Notes under the pieces: model-generated
What the model saw: the letters and a program-made list of their open reading frames with translations, nothing else
Told to the model about the DNA's origin: nothing
Databases searched by the model: none
Program-made: the position numbers and the translations under genes
Shown: one piece after another, positions 51,701-63,560 of the stretch
How positions within the stretch are numbered: the stretch's first letter is position 1
How the letters are laid out: the number at the start of each line of letters is the position of its first letter
Assembly: GCF_051401765.1 (NCBI RefSeq)
Contig: NW_027480422.1
Location: forward strand, 26,740,001 to 26,804,000
Direction: 5' to 3'
From: Calliopsis andreniformis
Lineage: Eukaryota > Arthropoda > Insecta > Hymenoptera > Andrenidae
Length of the DNA stretch: 64,000 bases

Positions 51701-53607
51701 ACGCCAGGAGCACCAAATACAAAATAAATGCAACAGTTTTTCCATCGTATAAAACTAATAATTGCAACCAGTATGAAAACTATGGTCATTTCTACGTTCC
51801 GGGCAACCTAGGCTTCACTCTAGGGCGTTGCTCAACCACCTCGAATAGCTACGGCCCTAGAAGACAACGCCATAACTATAAAATACGATATAAATACAAC
51901 AGTCTTTCCATCGTATAAAACGAATAATTGCAACCAGTCTGATAGTTATGGTCATTTCTACGTTCCGGGCAACCTAAGCTTCACCCTAGGGCGTTGCTCC
52001 ACCAGATCGAAGAGTTAGGGCCTAAGAAGTCAACGCCAGGAGCATAAAATACGATATATGTACAACAGTTTTTCCATGTATAAAATGACTAATTGCAAAC
52101 AGTGAGGAAGTAATGGTCATTTCTACGTTCCGGGCAACCTAGGCTTCACTCAGGGCGTTGCTCCTCCACATCGAATAGCTACGGCCTTAGAAGTCAACGC
52201 CCGAAGCATAAAATATAAAATAAATAGAACAGTTTTTCCACTGTATAAAACGAATAATTGAAACCAGTGTGAAAGTTATGGTCATTTCTACGTTCCGGGC
52301 AACCTAGGCTTCACTCCAGTGCGTTGCTCCACCAGATCGAATAGTTAGGGACTTAGAATTCGACGCCAGAAGCATAAAATACAACATAAGTACAACAGTT
52401 TTTCCATCGTATAACAGGAATAATTGCAACCAGTGTGAAAGTACAGGTCATTTTTACGTTCCGGGCAACCTAGGCTTCGCTCAAGGGCGCTGCTCCACCA
52501 CATCGAATAGTTAGGGCCTTAGAAATCAACGCCAGAAGCACCAAATACAAAATAAATACAACAGTTTTTCCATCGTATGAAACGAATAATCGCAAACAGT
52601 GTGAAGGTAATGGTCATTTCTACGTTCCGGGCAACCTAGGCTTCCCCCTAGGGCGTTGTTCCACCAGTGCGAATAGTTAGGGCCTAAGAAGTCAACGCCT
52701 GAAGCATAAAGTACAATCAAAATCCAACAGTTTGTCCATCGTATAGCTGGAATAATTGCAACCAGAGTGAAAGTAATGGTAATTTCTACGTTTCGGGCGA
52801 CCTAGGCTCCACTCTAGGGCGTTGCTCCACCAGATGGAATTGCTAGGGCCTTAGAAGTCAATGCGAGAAGCATAAAATACAAAATAAATACAACAGTTTT
52901 ACCATCGTATGAAATGAATAATCGCAAATAGTGTGAAGGTAATGGTCATTTCTACGTTCCGGGCAACCTAGGCTTCACTCTAGGGCGTTGCTCCACCAGA
53001 TCGAATAGTTAGGGCCATAGAAGTCAACGCCCGATGCATAAAATACAAAATAAATAGAACAGTTTTTCCATTGTATAAAACGAATAATTGAAACCAGTGT
53101 GAAAGTTATGGTCATTTCCACGTTCCGGGCAACCTAGGCTTCACTACAGGGCGGTGCTCCACCTGATCAAGTTGTTAGGGCCTAAGAAGTCAACGCCAGA
53201 AGCATAAAATACAATATAAATACAACAGCTTTTCCATGGTATATAATGTACATTTGCAAACAGTGTGAAAGTAACGGTCAGTTCTACGTTCCGGGCAACC
53301 TATGCTTCACTCTAGGGTTTTGGTCCACCACATCCAACAGTTAGGGCCTAAGAAGTCAACGCCAGAAGCACCAAATACAAAATAAACACAACAGTCTTTC
53401 CATCGTATAAAACGAATAATTGCAACCAGTATGAAAGTTGTGGTCATTTCTACGTTCCGCGCAATCTAGGCTTCACTCTAGGGCGTTGCTCAACCACATC
53501 GAGTAGGTAGGGCCTTACAAGTCAATGCCAGAAGCATAAAATACAATATAAATACACAAGTTTTTCCACTGTATAATATGAATAATTGCAAACAGTCTGG
53601 AAGTAAT
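48796..53607 (+). repeat. Block D, copy 5 with extended 3' part
   Basis: It matches 29878-34689 at a constant +18918 across about 4.8 kb, including the CTCTAGCGCG junction monomer, the GGTCTAGACC unit (49626), the two 165-bp monomers (51950 and 52115) and the whole 3' extension to 53442. The two copies diverge in the following monomer at about phase 30: here to CACTCTAGGG, in copy 2 to AACTGTAGGG. Confidence 0.92.
49626..49635. repeat. GGTCTAGACC palindrome, block D copy 5
   Basis: Same substitution cluster, 4480 bp after the copy 4 site. Confidence 0.9.
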
Positions 53608-56091
53608 GGTCATTTCTACGTTCCGGGCAACCTAGGCTTCACTCTAGGGCGTTGGTCCACCAGATCCAATAGCTAGGGACTAAGAAGTCAACGCCAGGAG
53701 CACCAAATACAAAATAAATACAACAGTTTTTCCATCGTATAAAACGAATAATTGCAACCAGTGTGCAAGTAATGGTCATTTCTACGATCCGGGCAACCTA
53801 GGCATCACCCTAGGGCGTTGTTCCACCAGAGCGAATAGTTAGGGCCTAGGAAGTCAACGCTGAATCATAAAATACAATATAAATACAACAGTTTTTCCAT
53901 CGTATACAACGAATAATTGCAACCAGTATGAAAGTTATGGTCATTTCAACGTTCCGGGCAATCTAGGCTTCACTCTAGGGCGTTGCTCAACCACATCGAA
54001 TAGTTAGGGACTAAGAAGTCAACGCTAGAAGCACCAAATACAAAATTAATACAACAGTTTTTCCATCGTATAAAACGAATAATTGCAACCAGTATGAAAG
54101 TTATGGTCATTTCTACGTTCCGCGCAACCTAGGCTACACCCCTGGGCGTTGCTCCACCAGATCGAATAGGTAGGGCCTAAGAAGTCAATGCCAGAAGCAT
54201 AAAATACGATATATGTACAACAGTTTTTCCATCGCATAAAATGAGTAATTGCAACCAGTGTGAAAGTAACGGACATTTCTACGTTCCGGGCATCCTAGAC
54301 TTAACACTGAGGCATTGCTCCACCAGATCGAATACATAGGGCCTTAGAAGTCAACGCGAGAAGCATAAAGTACATTAAAAATCCAACAGTTTGTCCATCG
54401 TATAACAGGAATAATTGCCACCAGTGTGAAAGTGATGGTCATTTCTGCATTCCGGGCAACCTTGGCTTCACTCTAGGGCGCTGCTCCTCCAGATAGAATA
54501 GTTAGGTCCCAGGAAGTCAACGCCAGAAGCATAAAATACAATATAAATACAACAGTTTTTCCCTTGTATAACAGGAATTATTGCAACCAGTGTGAATGGT
54601 ATGGTCATTTCTACGTTCCGGGCAACCTAGGCTTCACCCTAGGGCGTTGTTCCACCAGAGCGAATAGTTAGGGCCTAAGAAGTCAACGCCTGAAGCACCA
54701 AATACAAAATTAATACAACAGTTTTTCCATCGTATAAAACGAATAATTGCAACCCGTATGAAAGTTATGGTCATTTCTACGTTCCGGGCAACCTAGGCTT
54801 CACCCTAGGGCGTTGCTCCACCTGATCGAATAGTTAGGGTCTAAGAAGTGAACGCCAGAAGCATAAAATACGATATATGTACAACAGTTTTACCATCGTA
54901 TAAAATGAATAATCGCAAACAGTGTGAAGGTAATGGTCATTTCTACGTTCCGGGCAACCTAGGCTTCACCCTAGGGCGTTGTTCCACCAGAGCGAATAGT
55001 TAGGGCCTAAGAAGTCAACGCCTGAAGCATAAAGTACAATCAGAATCCAACAGTTTGTCCATCGTATAGCTGGAATAATTGCAACCAGAGTGAAAGCAAT
55101 GGTAATTTCTACGTTTCGGGCGACCTAGGCTCCACTCTAGGGCGTTGCTCCACCAGATGGAATTGCTAGGGCCTTAGAAGTCAATGCCAGAAGCATAAAA
55201 TACAAAATAAATACAACAGTTTTACCATCGTATAAAATGAATAATCGCAAACAGTGTGAAGGTAACGGTCATTCCTACGTTCCGGGCAACCTAGGCTTCA
55301 CCCTAGGGCTTTGTTCCACCAGAGCGAATAGTTGGGGCCTAAGAAGTCAACGCCTGAAGCACCAAATACAAAATTAATACAACAGTTTTTCCATCGTATA
55401 AAACGAATAATTGCAACCAGTAAGAAAGTAATGGCCATTTCTGCGTTCCGGGCAACCTATGCTTCAGTCTAGGGCGTTGCCCCACCACATCGAATAGCTA
55501 CGGCCTAGGAAGTCAACGCCAGAAGCATAAAATAAAATGAAAATGCAAAAGCTTTTCCAACGTATAACAGGAGTAACTGCAACCAGTGTGAGAGTACTGG
55601 TCATTTCTACATTCCGGCCAACCTAGGCCTCACTACAGGGCGTTGCTCCACCAGATCGAAAAGCTAGGGACTTAGAAGTCAGCGCCAGAGGCATAAAATA
55701 CAAAATAAATAGAACAGTTTTTCCATCGTATAAAACGAATAATTGCAACCAGTGTGAAAGTTATGGCCATTTCTACGTTCCGGGCTACCTAGGCTTCACT
55801 CTAGGGCGTTGTTCCACCACACCGAATAGCTACGGCCTTAGAAGTCAACGCCAGAAGCATAAAATACAATATAAATACAACAGTTTTCCCATCGTATAAA
55901 ACGAATAATTGAACCAGTATGAAAGTTATGGTGATTTCTACGTTCTGGCCAACCTAGGCTTCACCCTAGGGCGTTGTTCCACCAGATCGAATAGTTAGGG
56001 CCTAAGAAGTCAACGCCAGAAGCATAAAATACAATATAAACACAACAGCTTTTCCATCGTATATGATGTATATTTGCAAACAGTGTGAAAG
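53608..56091 (+). repeat. Mosaic satellite segment between block D and block R
   Basis: Fifteen monomers with mixed affinities. The unit at 54105 resembles 2494 and 57921 (CTACACCCCTGGGCG), 54271 matches 15767, and 54437 joins a GGTCATTTCTGCATTCC start to the CTCCTCCAGATAG form of block C. Units at 54769 and 54935 resemble 10126 and 10292, and 55433 shares the rare AAAATAAAATGAAAATGC tail with 13278. Two monomers (53774 and 55765) have private 1-bp deletions. No gene is seen. Confidence 0.8.
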
Positions 56092-58750
56092 TAAAGGTCA
56101 TTTCTACGTTCCGGGCAACCTAGGCTTAACTGTAGGGCGTTGCTCCACCACATCGAATAGCTACGGTCTGAGAAGTCAACTCCAGAAGCATAAAATGCAA
56201 TATAAATACAACAGTTTTTCCCTTGTATAACAGGAATAATTGCGACCAGTGTGAAAGCTATGGTCACTTCTACGTTCCGGGCAACCTAGGCTACACTCCA
56301 GGGCGTTGGTCCACCAGATCCAATAGCTAGGGCCTAAGAAGTCAACGCCAGGAGCACCAAATACAAAATAAATGCAACAGTTTTTCCATCGTATAAAACT
56401 AATAATTGCAACCAGTATGAAAACTATGGTCATTTCTACGTTCCGGGCAACCTAGGCTTCAGTTTAGGGCGTTGCTCCACCAGATCGAATAGTTAGGTAC
56501 TTAGAATTCGACGCCAGAAGCATAAAATACAACATAAGTACAACAGTTTCTCCATCGTATGACAGGAATAATTGCAACCAGGGTGAAGGTAATGGTCATT
56601 TCTACGTTGCGGGCAACTTAGGTTTCGCTCTAGGGCGTTGCTCCACCAGACCGAATAGTTAGGGACTTAGAAGTCAACGCAAGAAGCATAAAATACAATA
56701 AAAATACAACAGTTTTTCCATCAAATAAAAGGAATAATTGTAACCAGTGTGAAAGAAATGGTCATTTCTCCTTTCCGGGCAACCTAGGCTTCACTCTAGG
56801 GCGTTGCTCAACCAGATCGAATAGCGAGGGACTTAGAAGTAAACGCAAGAAGCATAAAATACAATAAAAATACAACAGTTTTTCATCGTATAAAAGGAAT
56901 AATTGCAACCAGTGTGAAAGTAATAGTCATTTCTATTTTCCGGGCAACCTAGGTTTCACTCTTGGGCGTTGCTCCACCACATCGAATAGCTACGGCCTTA
57001 GAAGTCAACTCCAGAAGCATAAAATACAATATAAATACAACAGCTTTTCCATCGTATAAAATGAATGATTGCAAACAGTGTGAAAGTTATGGTCATTTCT
57101 ACGTTCCGGGCAACCTAGGCTTCACTTTAGGGCGTTGTTCCACCAGATCGAATAGTTAGGGCCTATGAAGTCAACGCCAGAAGCATAAAATTCAATATAA
57201 ATACAACAGCTTTTCCATAGTATATGATGTAAATTTGCAAACAGTGTGAAAGTAAAGGCCATTTCTACGTTCCGGGCAACCTAGGCTTAACTGTAGGGCG
57301 TTGCTCCACCAGATCGCATAGTTAGGGACTTAGAAGTAAACGCAGGAAGCATAAAATACAATAAAAATACAACAGTTTTTCCATCGAATAAAAGGAATAA
57401 TTGCAACCAGTGTGAAAGAAATGGTCATTTCTGCTTTCCGGGCAACCTAGGTTTCACTCTAGGGCGTTGTTCCACCAGATCGAATAGCGGGGGACTTAGA
57501 AGTAAACGCCAGAAGCATAAAATACAATAAAAATACAACAGTTTTTCCATCGTGTAAAAGGAATAATTGCAACCAGTGTGAAAGTTATGGTCATTTCCAC
57601 GTTCCGGGCAACCTAGGCTTCACTACAGGGCGGTGCTCCACCTGATCAAATAGTTAGGGCCTAAGAAGTCAACGCCAGAAGCACCAAATACAAAATAAAC
57701 ACAACAGTCTTTCCATCGTATAAAACGAATAATTGCAACCAGTATGAAAGTTGTGGTCATTTCTACGTTCCGCGCAATCTAGGCTTCACTCTAGGGCGTT
57801 GCTCAACCACATCGAATAGCTAGGGCCTAAGAAGTCAACGCCAGGAGCACCAAATACAAAATAAATACAACAGTTTTTCCATCGTATAAAGCGAATAATT
57901 GCAACCAGTGTGCAAGTAATGGTCATTTCTACGTTCCGCGCAACCTAGGCTACACCCCTGGGCGTTGCTCCACCAGATCGAATAGGTAGGGCCTAAGAAG
58001 TCAATGCCAGAAGCATAAAATACGATATATGTACAACAGTTTTTCCATCGCATAAAATGAGTAATTGCAACCAGTGTGAAAGTAACGGTCATTTCTACGT
58101 TCCGGGCAGCCTAGGCTTCACTACAGGGCGGTGCTCCACCAGATCGAATAGTTAGGGACTTAGAATTCGACGCCAGAAGCATAAAATACAACATAAGTAC
58201 AACAGTTTTTCCATCGTATTACAGGAGTAATTGCAACCAGTGTGAATGTACAGCTCATTTTTACGTTCCGGGCAACCTAGGGTTCGCTCAAGGGCGTTGC
58301 TCCACCAGATCGAACAGTTAGGGCCTTAGATGTCGACGCCCGAAGCATAAAATACAAAATAAATAGAACAGTTTTTCCATTGTATAAAACGAATAATTGC
58401 AACCACTGTGAAAGTTATGGTCATTTCTACGTTCCGGCCAATCTAGGCTCCACCCTAGGGCGTTGTTCCACCAGATCGAATAGTTAGGGCCTAAGAAGTC
58501 AACGCCAGAAGCATAAAATACAATATAAATACAACAGCTTTTCCATAGTATATGATGTATATTTGCAAACAGTGTGAAAGTAAAGGCCATTTCTACGTTC
58601 CGGGCAACCTAGGCTTAACTGTAGGGCGTTGCTCCACCAGATCTCATAGTTAGGGACTTAGAAGTAAACGAAAGAAGCATGCAACACAATAAAAATACAA
58701 CACTTTTTCCATCGAATAGAAGGAATAATTGCAACCAGTGTGAAAGAAAT

Positions 58751-61072
58751 GGTCACTTCTACGTTCCGGCCAACCTAGGCTTCACCATAGGGCGTTGCTC
58801 CACCAGATCGAATAGTTAGGGACTTAGAATTCGACGCCAGAAGCATAAAATACAACATAAGTACAACAGTTTTTCCATCGTATTACAGGAGTAATTGCAA
58901 CCAGTGTGAATGTACAGCTCATTTTTACGTTCCGGGAAACCTAGGCTTCGCTCAAGGGCGTTGCTCCACCAGACCGAACAGCAAGGAATTTGGAAGTCAA
59001 CGCCAGAAGCATAAAATACAATAAAAATACAACAGTTTTTCCATCGTATAACAGGAAAGCTGCAACCAGTATGAAAGTACTGGTCATTTCTATGTTCCGG
59101 GTAACCTAGGCTTCACTCTAGGGCGTTGCTCCACCAGATCGAATAGCTAGGGACTTAGAATTCAACGCCAGAAGAATAAAATACAAAATAAATAGAACAG
59201 TTTTACCATCGTGTAAAATGAATAATCGCAAGCAGTGTGAAGGTAATGGTCATTTCCACGTTCCGGGCAACCTACGCTTCACTCTAGGGCGTTGTTCCAC
59301 CACATCGAATAGCTACGCCCTTAGAAGTCAACACCAGAAACATAAAATACAATATAAATACAACAGTTTTTCCATCGTATAAAATGAATAATTGCAACCA
59401 GTGTGAAAGTAATGGCCATTTCTACGTTCCGGGCATCCTAGACCTAACTCTGAGGCATTGCTCCACCAGATCTAATACATAGGGCCTTAGAAGTCAACGC
59501 CAGAAGAATAAAGTACAATCACAATCCAATAGTTTGTCCATCGTATAACAGGAATAATTGCAACAAGCGTGAAGGTAATGGTCATTTCTACGATCCGGGC
59601 AACCTAGGTTTTGCTCTAGGGCGTTGCTCCACCAGATCGAATAGTTAGGGCCTTAAAAGTGAACGCCCGAAGCATGAAATACAAAATAAATACAACAATT
59701 TTTCCATTGTATAACAGGAATAACCACAACCAGTGTGAAAGTACTGGTCATTTCTGCGTTCCGGGCAACCTAGGCTTCACTCTAGGGCGTTGCTCCACCA
59801 GATCGAATAGTTAGGGCCTAAGAAGTAAAAGCCAGAAGCATAAAATGCAATATAAATACAACAGTTTTTCCCTTGTATAACAGGAATAATTGCGACCAGT
59901 GTGAAAGCTATGGTCACTTCTACGTTCCGGGCAACCTAGGCTACACTCCAGGGCGTTGGTCCACCAGATCCAATAGCTAGGGCCTAAGAAGTCGACGCCA
60001 GGAGCACCAAATACAAAATAAATGCAACAGTTTTTCCATCGTATAAAACTAATAATTGCAACCAGTATGAAAACTATGGTCATTTCTACGTTCCGGGCAA
60101 CCTAGGCTTCAGTTTAGGGCGTTGCTCCACCAGATCGAATAGTTAGGTACTTAGAACTCGACGCCAGAAGCATAAAATACAACATAAGTACAACAGTTTC
60201 TCCATCGTATAACAGGAATAATTGCAACCAGGGTGAAGGTAATGGTCATTTCTACGTTCCGGGCAACCTAGGCTTCACTCTAGGGTGTTGCTCCACCAGA
60301 TCGAATAGTTAGGGCCTAAGAAGTCTACGCCAGAAGCATAAAATACAATAAAAATACAACAGCATTTCCATCGTATAAAATGAATGATTGCAAACAGTGT
60401 GAAAGTTCTGGTCATTTCTACGTTCCGGGCAACCTAGGCTTAACTCCAGGGCGTTGTTCCACCAGATCGAATAGTTAGGGTCTTAGAAGTCAACGCCAGA
60501 AGCATAAAATACAATAAAAATACAACAGTTTTTTCATCGTATAACAGGAATAATTGCCACCAGAGTGAATGTAATGGTCATTTCTACGCTTCGGGCGACC
60601 TAGGCTTCACTCTAGGGCGTTGCTCCACCAGATCGAATAGTTAGGGCCTAAGAAGCCAAAGCCAGAAGCATAAAATGCAATATAAATACAACAGTTTTTC
60701 CCTTGTATAGCAGGAATAATTGCAACCAGTGTGAAAGCTATGGTCACTTCTACGTTCCGGGCAACCTAGGCTACACTCCGGGGCGTCGGTCCACCAGATC
60801 CAATAGCTAGGGCCTAAGAAGTCAACGCCAGGAGCATAAAATACGATATATGTACAACAGTTTTTCCATGTATAAAATGACTAATTGCAAACAGTGAGGA
60901 AGTAATGGTCATTTCTACGTTCCGGGCAACCTAGGCTTCACTCTGGGGCGTTGCTCCACCACATCGAATAGCTACGGCCTTAGAAGTCAACGCCCGAAGC
61001 ATAAAATACAAAATAAATAGAACAGTTTTTCCATCGTATAAAACGAATAATTGAAACCAGTGTGAAAGTTAT
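58751..61072 (+). repeat. Block R 14-monomer higher-order repeat, copy 1 (2322 bp)
   Basis: This is the counterpart of 4486-6641 but with all 14 monomers, including the 59580 and 59746 units that are fused in block L. It repeats at +2322 as 61073-63394. It has two 165-bp monomers (58917 and 60742). Confidence 0.9.
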
Positions 61073-63394
61073 GGTCACTTCTACGTTCCGGCCAACCTAG
61101 GCTTCACCATAGGGCGTTGCTCCACCAGATCGAATAGTTAGGGACTTAGAATTCGACGCCAGAAGCATAAAATACAACATAAGTACAACAGTTTTTCCAT
61201 CGTATTACAGGAGTAATTGCAACCAGTGTGAATGTACAGCTCATTTTTACGTTCCGGGAAACCTAGGCTTCGCTCAAGGGCGTTGCTCCACCAGACCGAA
61301 CAGCAAGGAATTTGGAAGTCAACGCCAGAAGCATAAAATACAATAAAAATACAACAGTTTTTCCATCGTATAACAGGAAAGCTGCAACCAGTATGAAAGT
61401 ACTGGTCATTTCTATGTTCCGGGTAACCTACGCTTCACTCTAGGGCGTTGCTCCACCAGATCGAATAGCTAGGGACTTAGAATTCAACGCCAGAAGAATA
61501 AAATACAAAATAAATAGAACAGTTTTACCATCGTGTAAAATGAATAATCGCAAGCAGTGTGAAGGTAATGGTCATTTCCACGTTCCGGGCAACCTACGCT
61601 TCACTCTAGGGCGTTGTTCGACCACATCGAATAGCTACGAACTTAGAAGTCAACACCAGAAACATAAAATACAATATAAATACAACAGTTTTTCCATCGT
61701 ATAAAATGAATAATTGCAACCAGTGTGAAAGTAATGGCCATTTCTACGTTCCGGGCATCCTAGACCTAACTCTGAGGCATTGCTCCACCAGATCTAATAC
61801 ATAGGGCCTTAGAAGTCAACGCCAGAAGAATAAAGTACAATCACAATCCAACAGTTTGTCCATCGTATAACAGGAATAATTGCAACAAGCGTGAAGGTAA
61901 TGGTCATTTCTACGATCCGGGCAACCTAGGTTTTGCTCTAGGGCGTTGCTCCACCAGATCGAATAGTTAGGGCCTTAAAAGTCAACGCCCGAAGCATGAA
62001 ATACAAAATAAATACAACAATTTTTCCATTGTATAACAGGAATAACCACAACCAGTGTGAAAGTACTGGTCATTTCTGCGTTCCGGGCAACCTAGGCTTC
62101 ACTCTAGGGCGTTGCTCCACCAGATCGAATAGTTAGGGCCTAAGAAGTTAAAGCCAGAAGCATAAAATGCAATATAAATACAACAGTTTTTCCCTTGTAT
62201 AACAGGAATAATTGCGACCAGTGTGAAAGCTATGGTCGCTTCTACGTTCCGGGCAACCTAGGCTACACTCCAGGGCGTTGGTCCACCAGATCCAATAGCT
62301 AGGGCCTAAGAAGTCAACGCCAGGAGCACCAAATACAAAATAAATGCAACAGTTTTTCCATCGTATAAAACTAATAATTGCAACCAGTATGAAAACTATG
62401 GTCATTTCTACGTTCCGGGCAACCTAGGCTTCAGTTTAGGGCGTTGCTCCACCAGATCGAATAGTTAGGTACTTAGAATTCGACGCCAGAAGCATAAAAT
62501 ACAACATAAGTACAACAGTTTCTCCATCGTATAACAGGAATAATTGCAACCAGGGTGAAGGTAATGGTCATTTCTACGTTCCGGGCAACCTAGGCTTCAC
62601 TCTAGGGTGTTGCTCCACCAGATCGAATAGTTAGGGCCTAAGAAGTCTACGCCAGAAGCATAAAATACAATAAAAATACAACAGCATTTCCATCGTATAA
62701 AATGAATGATTGCAAACAGTGTGAAAGTTCTGGCCATTTCTACGTTCCGGGCCACCTAGGCTTAACTCCAGTGCGTTGTTCCACCAGATCGAATAGTTAG
62801 GGTCTTAGAAGTCAACGCCAGAAGCATAAAATACAATAAAAATACAACAGTTTTTTCATCGTATAACAGGAATAATTGCCACCAGAGTGAAAGTAATGGT
62901 CATTTCTACGCTTCGGGCGACCTAGGCTTCAGTCTAGGGCGTTGCTCCACCAGATCGAATAGTTAGGGCCTAAGAAGTCAAAGCCAGAAGCATAAAATGC
63001 AATATAAATACAACAGTTTTTCCCTTGTATAGCAGGAATAATTGCAACCAGTGTGAAAGCTATGGTCACTTCTACGTTCCGGGCAACCTAGGCTACACTC
63101 CGGGGCGTCGGTCCACCAGATCCAATAGCTAGGGCCTAAGAAGTCAACGCCAGGAGCATAAAATACGATATATGTACAACAGTTTTTCCATGTATAAAAT
63201 GACTAATTGCAAACAGTGAGGAAGTAATGGTCATTTCTACGTTCCGGGCAACCTAGGCTTCACTCTGGGGCGTTGCTCCACCACATCGAATAGCTACGGC
63301 CTTAGAAGTCAACGCCCGAAGCATAAAATACAAAATAAATACAACAGTTTTTCCATCGTATAAAACGAATAATTGAAACCAGTGTGAAAGTTAT
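61073..63394 (+). repeat. Block R 14-monomer higher-order repeat, copy 2 (2322 bp)
   Basis: It matches 58751-61072 and 6642-8963. The same diagnostic deletions occur in monomers 61239 and 63064. After it the sequence passes through one monomer of another type (63395) before a further partial copy starts. Confidence 0.9.
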
Positions 63395-63560
63395 GGTCAT
63401 TTCTACGTTCCGGGCAACCTAGGCTTCACCCTAGGGCGTTGCTCCACCTGATCGAATAGTTAGGGCCTAAGAAGTCAACGCCAGAAGCATAAAATACAAT
63501 ATAAATACAACAGCTTTTCCATCGTATATGATGTATATTTGCAAACAGTGTGAAAGTAAA

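Larger units (their letters stand above)
56092..63394 (+). repeat. Block R, second copy of block L
   Basis: It is collinear with 1-8963 except for three whole-monomer differences. Four monomers present at about 503-1166 are missing at a junction near 56594-56608. Seven monomers (about 2700-3870) are missing at a junction near 58130-58145. One monomer deleted in L (at 5315) is retained here. The net difference is 10 monomers (1660 bp), matching the block lengths of 8963 and 7303. Low-frequency variants shared with L show that it is a direct relative, not just the same satellite family. Confidence 0.9.
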
